Source: Sphingomonas_R arantia (GTDB lineage: Bacteria > Pseudomonadota > Alphaproteobacteria > Sphingomonadales > Sphingomonadaceae). From it: a stretch of DNA of 64,000 nt. The notes below the pieces were generated by a model. The model was given only the letters and a program-made list of their open reading frames with translations. It searched no databases and had not been told where the DNA came from. Position 1 is the first letter of the stretch. Each line of letters begins with the position of its first letter. This document shows, one piece after another, positions 60,615 to 64,000 of the stretch. Position numbers and translations under genes: made by a program. The DNA lies in contig NZ_JBHUGS010000002.1 in assembly GCF_042682045.1 (NCBI RefSeq), positions 558,001-622,000 on the forward strand. The letters are read 5' to 3'.

Positions 60615-60728
60615 CGCGACATCCTTCCGGGCGTGCCCCTGTGGCACAGCTTCCATATGGCGCAATTCCGAGGCCCGGAAAGCGCCGGCCGGTTTGATGG
60701 AGCGATGAGCTCGGCTCATCGTCGCGGT

Positions 60729-61640
60729 TCAGAGCCCGAGTGGCCGCAACTCGCGAACGAGGTCGATCAGCAGGCGCAGCCCGGTCGGCAGTTGCCGGCG
60801 GCTGGAATAATAGATGTGGAACCCCGCCCCCATCGGTGCCCAGTCGGGCAGCACGACACGCAACGCCCCCTGCTCCACGCGCGACGTAACGCACGGCTCC
60901 GGCAGATAGGCGAGCCCCGCCCCGCCGACCGCCAGATCGAGCGCGAACGGGGTGTCGTCCAGCGTGATCGCACCGGGCACGTCAATCGCCAGCGCCTCGC
61001 CCTCCCGCTCGAACTCCCAGCGATAGAGGCTGTCGTCACCCAGCCTGATCCGCAGGCAACGATGGTCGAGGAGGGCCTGTGGATGATCGGGCGTGCCGAA
61101 GCGATCGAGGTAACCCGGCGCGCCGACCACGACCCAGCGGATCTCGCCCGACAGCGCCTGCGCGATCATGTCCTCGGGCACGGTTCCGCCATATCGGATG
61201 CCGGCATCCGCCCCCTGCGCGGTCACATCCACCAGGTAGTTGGTGACCGTCACGTCGACCGCGATCTCGGGATAGCGCTCGACGAACACCGGCATGACCG
61301 GACCGAGCAGCAGCGCGCTCGCATGTTCCAGCACGTTCAGGCGGATCCTGCCCATCGGCTCCGCGCGGTAGCGGTTCAGCCCCTCGACCGCCGCACCGAT
61401 CGCCTCGAACGGGGATCCGATCCCGGCGAGCAGTTCCTCGCCCGCCGCCGTCAGCGTGACGCTCCGGTTGGTCCGGTTCAACAACCGAACGCCGAGCCGC
61501 CCTTCCAGCCCCTTCAGCGAATGGCTGAGCGCCGACGCGCTGACGCCCAGCTCAAGCCCCGCCCGCCGAAAGCTGCGATGCCGCGCGATGGCCAGGAAGT
61601 AGCTGAAGTCCGCCAGGTCGGTTCGGCTTATCTGCATCAC
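60729..61640 (-). CDS. LysR-family transcriptional regulator
   Basis: The 303-residue regulator has an N-terminal winged helix-turn-helix (about 8-66, FSYFLAIARHRSFRRAGLEL and LSHSLKGLEGRLGVRLLNRT) and a C-terminal periplasmic-binding-type effector domain. It is divergent from the FAD oxidoreductase gene (125 bases between starts) and lies 114 bases upstream of the cupin gene in the same direction, so either could be a target. The effector is unknown. Confidence 0.93.
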   Translation of the reverse strand: MMQISRTDLADFSYFLAIARHRSFRRAGLELGVSASALSHSLKGLEGRLGVRLLNRTNRSVTLTAAGEELLAGIGSPFEAIGAAVEGLNRYRAEPMGRIRLNVLEHASALLLGPVMPVFVERYPEIAVDVTVTNYLVDVTAQGADAGIRYGGTVPEDMIAQALSGEIRWVVVGAPGYLDRFGTPDHPQALLDHRCLRIRLGDDSLYRWEFEREGEALAIDVPGAITLDDTPFALDLAVGGAGLAYLPEPCVTSRVEQGALRVVLPDWAPMGAGFHIYYSSRRQLPTGLRLLIDLVRELRPLGL

Positions 61641-61765
61641 GGCAGGGTGACGCGGCCCGCCCCGATTGGCAACCGCACTGAACGCCGCTCATCGTACGCG
61701 TAGCCATTGACCGGCACCGAACACCACCACTCGACACCATCCACCGATCCGCTACGCTCGCGGCG

Positions 61766-62842
61766 ATGACGCTTCTCGATCGCCGCCACCTGCTCGGCGC
61801 TGCCGGCGCACTGCTGCTTCCCGCCTGCACCACGGGTCGCGTCGGGACCGCGTCCGCACCGCCCCGCTGCCTGCCGCCGGTCAACGCCGCGCCCGATCGT
61901 ATCATCCGGACCGCAGCCGGCCTGCGCCCCTTCCGCCCCGCCGGCTTCCGCGTCGAACGCGCCGCACTGGGCGACAAGGCGCTGGTCCACAACTACGGTC
62001 ATGGCGGCGCCGGCATCACGCTGAGCTGGGGCACGTCGAAGCTCGCGGTTGAACTCGGCCTGCCCGGACACACCGGGCCGGTGGCGGTGATCGGCGCGGG
62101 GATCGTCGGCCTCACGACGGCGCGGTTGGTACAGGAGGCGGGCTTCCCCGTCACGATCTACGCCGCCGCGCTGCCGCCCGACACGACCTCGAACGTCTCC
62201 GGCGGCCAGATCCACGCAGTCAGCTATTTCGACCGCGCGGCGGTGACCCCCGCATGGCTCGCCCAGGCCGAACGTGCCGAGGATTATAGCTGGCGCCGGT
62301 TCCAGATCATGGTCGGCGACGACTACGGCATCCGCTGGGTCCCGACCTATGTCGACGGCGGGGGCCGGCAGCGCCCGCACATGCCCGCCTATCAGACGCT
62401 CGAACCGAAGGCCTGGCCGTTCGGCGGCGAGCAACTGCTGCGCTACGACACGATGTACGTGGAGACCGGCCGCTTCCTGCGCGAGCTGAGCAAGGACATC
62501 CAGATCGGCGGCGGGCGCATCCTCGTCCGGCGCTTCGACACGCCGGCGGCCGTCGCCGCGCTGCCCGAAACGCTGGTGTTCAACTGCACCGGACTCGGCG
62601 CCTGCGCGTTGTTCGGCGACACGACGCTCTACCCGGTCCGCGGCCAGCTCGCGATCCTGCTGCCGCAGCCCGAGGTCCGGTACGCCTATTCCGGCCGCGC
62701 GGGCTACATGTTCCCGCGGTCGGACGGCATCGTGCTCGGCGGCACCTACGAACAGCATGTCGACGACCCGACACCGCAACCGGCGGCGATCGCTGAGATC
62801 ATCGCGTCGCACCGCCGCCTGTTCACCGGGTTCCGCTGCTGA
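61766..62842 (+). CDS. FAD-dependent oxidoreductase (D-amino-acid oxidase-like), exported
   Basis: The 358-residue protein has a Tat/lipobox-type N-terminus (DRRHLLGAAGALLLPACTT), a dinucleotide-binding motif VAVIGAGIVGLTTARL at about residue 107, and DAO-family elements VSGGQIHAV, NCTGLGA, LYPVRGQLAILLP and PRSDGIVLGGTYEQ. It resembles D-amino-acid oxidases, but the substrate is uncertain. The exported location is unusual for this family and is inferred from the signal only. It ends 8 bases from the convergent aldo/keto reductase gene. Confidence 0.82.
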   Translation: MTLLDRRHLLGAAGALLLPACTTGRVGTASAPPRCLPPVNAAPDRIIRTAAGLRPFRPAGFRVERAALGDKALVHNYGHGGAGITLSWGTSKLAVELGLPGHTGPVAVIGAGIVGLTTARLVQEAGFPVTIYAAALPPDTTSNVSGGQIHAVSYFDRAAVTPAWLAQAERAEDYSWRRFQIMVGDDYGIRWVPTYVDGGGRQRPHMPAYQTLEPKAWPFGGEQLLRYDTMYVETGRFLRELSKDIQIGGGRILVRRFDTPAAVAALPETLVFNCTGLGACALFGDTTLYPVRGQLAILLPQPEVRYAYSGRAGYMFPRSDGIVLGGTYEQHVDDPTPQPAAIAEIIASHRRLFTGFRC

Positions 62843-62850
62843 GGCACCGC

Positions 62851-63723
62851 TCAGCCGGACATCCCGTCCAGCGCCAGCACGGCCGCCTCCGGCAGGACCA
62901 ACGATGCCGCCGCCAGGTTCTCGGCCAGATGCGCGACCGACGACGTGCCGGGAATCAGCAGGATGTTAGGCGACCGCCGCAACAGCCAGGCCAACGCCAC
63001 CTGCATCGGCGTAGCGTCCAGCTCGCGCGCGACGGTGTCCAGCCGCGACGACTGCAACGGACTGAAACCGCCCAGCGGGAAGAACGGCACATAGGCGGTC
63101 CCGTCCGCGGCCAGCGCATCGATCAGTGCGTCGTCGCCCCGATGAGCGAGGTTATACTGGTTCTGCACGCAGACGACCGGCGCGATCCCCCGCGCCTCCG
63201 CGACCTGCGCCGCCGTCACGTTGCTGACGCCCAGATGGCGGATCAGCCCTTCCTCGCGCATCGCCGCCAGCGCCGCGAACGGTGCCGCGATCGATCCCTC
63301 CGTCGGCCCGCCGTTGCCGCCACCCAGCATCGAACGGAAGTTGACCACCTCCAGCGTATCGAGCCCCAGGTTGCGCAGATTGCTCTCCACCGCACGGCGC
63401 AGGTCGTCGGCCGACGCCGCAAGGTTCCACGACGCATCGTCGCCGCGCACAGCGCCCACCTTTGTGACGATCACCGGGTCCTGCGGATAGGGCGCCAGCG
63501 CCTCGCGGATCAGCTCGTTCACGACATGCGGGCCGTAAAAGTCGCTGGTGTCGATATGGGTCACGCCCGCCGCCACCGCCGCACGCAACACCGCGATCGC
63601 CGCATCCCGGTCCTTCGGCGGCCCGAACACGTGCGGCCCCGCAAGCTGCATCGCGCCATACCCCATCCGCGTCACCGCGCGGTCGCCCAGCACGAAACGG
63701 CCGGCTTGATCGATCATGTCCAT
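62851..63723 (-). CDS. Aldo/keto reductase
   Basis: The 290-residue (beta/alpha)8 NADPH-dependent reductase has the catalytic Asp and Tyr in HIDTSDFYGPH and Lys in VTKVG. The position of the usual catalytic His reads Asn (EVVNFRSM), so the tetrad is incomplete; some family branches tolerate this. The C-terminal cofactor region LIPGTSSVAHLAEN is normal. The start at 63723 follows AAGGAG; the longer frame to 63984 crosses the divergent LysR gene. It is divergent from that LysR gene, which probably regulates it. Confidence 0.88.
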   Translation of the reverse strand: MDMIDQAGRFVLGDRAVTRMGYGAMQLAGPHVFGPPKDRDAAIAVLRAAVAAGVTHIDTSDFYGPHVVNELIREALAPYPQDPVIVTKVGAVRGDDASWNLAASADDLRRAVESNLRNLGLDTLEVVNFRSMLGGGNGGPTEGSIAAPFAALAAMREEGLIRHLGVSNVTAAQVAEARGIAPVVCVQNQYNLAHRGDDALIDALAADGTAYVPFFPLGGFSPLQSSRLDTVARELDATPMQVALAWLLRRSPNILLIPGTSSVAHLAENLAAASLVLPEAAVLALDGMSG

Positions 63724-63811
63724 GGTCCTGTCTCCTTGCCCCCCAGCTAGGCCTTGGCGACCGCCGCGATAATCCGGCATGATCCGCACGGGCCGTGCGG
63801 AAAGGCGAACA

Positions 63812-64000
63812 ATGAAACCCGATCTTGCGGACCTGAACGCTTTCCTAGCCGTGGCCCGCGTCGGCGGCTTCCGGGAGGCGGCCCGCACAGCGGGCGCCAG
63901 CGCCTCGACATTGAGCGAGGCCGTGCGCCGGCTGGAATCATCGCTCGGCGTCCGCCTGCTCCACCGCACCACGCGCAGCGTCACCCCGACCGAGGCCGGC
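63812..64000 (+). CDS. LysR-family regulator, N-terminus only (partial)
   Basis: The first 63 codons of a LysR-type regulator are present and run off the right edge. The helix-turn-helix is visible (FREAARTAGASASTLSEAV, then RLESSLGVRLLHRTTRSV). GGAAAGG lies six bases before the ATG. It is divergent from the aldo/keto reductase gene with 88 bases between starts, a common arrangement of a LysR regulator and its target. The gene is too short here for the listed frames and was read directly. Confidence 0.88.
   Translation, partial: MKPDLADLNAFLAVARVGGFREAARTAGASASTLSEAVRRLESSLGVRLLHRTTRSVTPTEAG

Noticed and set aside
1..64000. tRNA, rRNA, CRISPR arrays, transposases and integrase/attachment sites
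   Set aside because: No intergenic stretch is long or structured enough for RNA genes other than the leader described, no regular repeat array is visible, and no protein frame looks like a transposase or integrase.

Overview
The window is high-GC DNA that most resembles a chromosome segment of a sphingomonad-type alphaproteobacterium (Sphingomonas or a close relative). The reasons are a very large TonB-dependent receptor grouped with flavin-dependent 'tryptophan' halogenases and glycoside hydrolases, a FixL/FixJ plus FNR-type oxygen-control set, and NasT/NasS control of nitrate assimilation. The taxonomic call is inference from gene content. I see no rRNA, tRNA, CRISPR array, prophage or intact insertion sequence.

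Layout. 1-4.1 kb: the end of a cytochrome bo-type quinol oxidase operon (start of cyoB, all of cyoA), an MFS transporter, an unknown helical protein and an FNR-type regulator with all four iron-sulfur cysteines. 4.2-31 kb: a hemicellulose-utilisation locus that I read as a xyloglucan locus. The minus-strand arm runs TonB receptor, two halogenases, GH39, and GH31 with a PA14 insert. The plus-strand arm runs GH2, GH35, GH29, GH42, SGNH esterase, GH29. A divergent GH74 endoxyloglucanase / GH31 pair closes it. Together these could cleave the beta-glucan backbone (GH74), remove acetyl (SGNH), fucosyl (GH29), galactosyl (GH2/35/42) and xylosyl (GH31) groups, and import oligomers (TonB receptor).

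31-44.8 kb: a low-oxygen and stress region that begins exactly where the sugar locus ends, with a fragment of a P-type metal ATPase. It holds a flavoprotein, a CoA-transferase, a SulP transporter, an aldehyde dehydrogenase, a universal stress protein, a globin with a DUF1971 protein, a VIT1-type metal transporter, the heme sensor FixL with FixJ, a degenerate single receiver, an iron-permease-like protein, and a nitroreductase-like gene broken by one in-frame stop. Near-identical sequence elements lie in two of its divergent promoter regions.

45-54.7 kb: a complete assimilatory nitrate operon, nasT-nasS-[leader]-nitrate transporter-nirB-nirD-nasA-cobA. The leader carries two hairpins whose six-base loops have A at position 1 and G at position 4, followed by an intrinsic terminator. 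This is the arrangement expected for ANTAR (NasT) antitermination.

55-58.4 kb: an ABC exporter co-transcribed with a DesK/DesR-like two-component pair, with TGACA-type inverted repeats in front. 58.4-64 kb: a DUF5694 protein behind a large palindrome, an SDR, a cupin protein, a LysR regulator, a FAD oxidoreductase, an aldo/keto reductase, and the start of a second LysR gene cut by the window edge.
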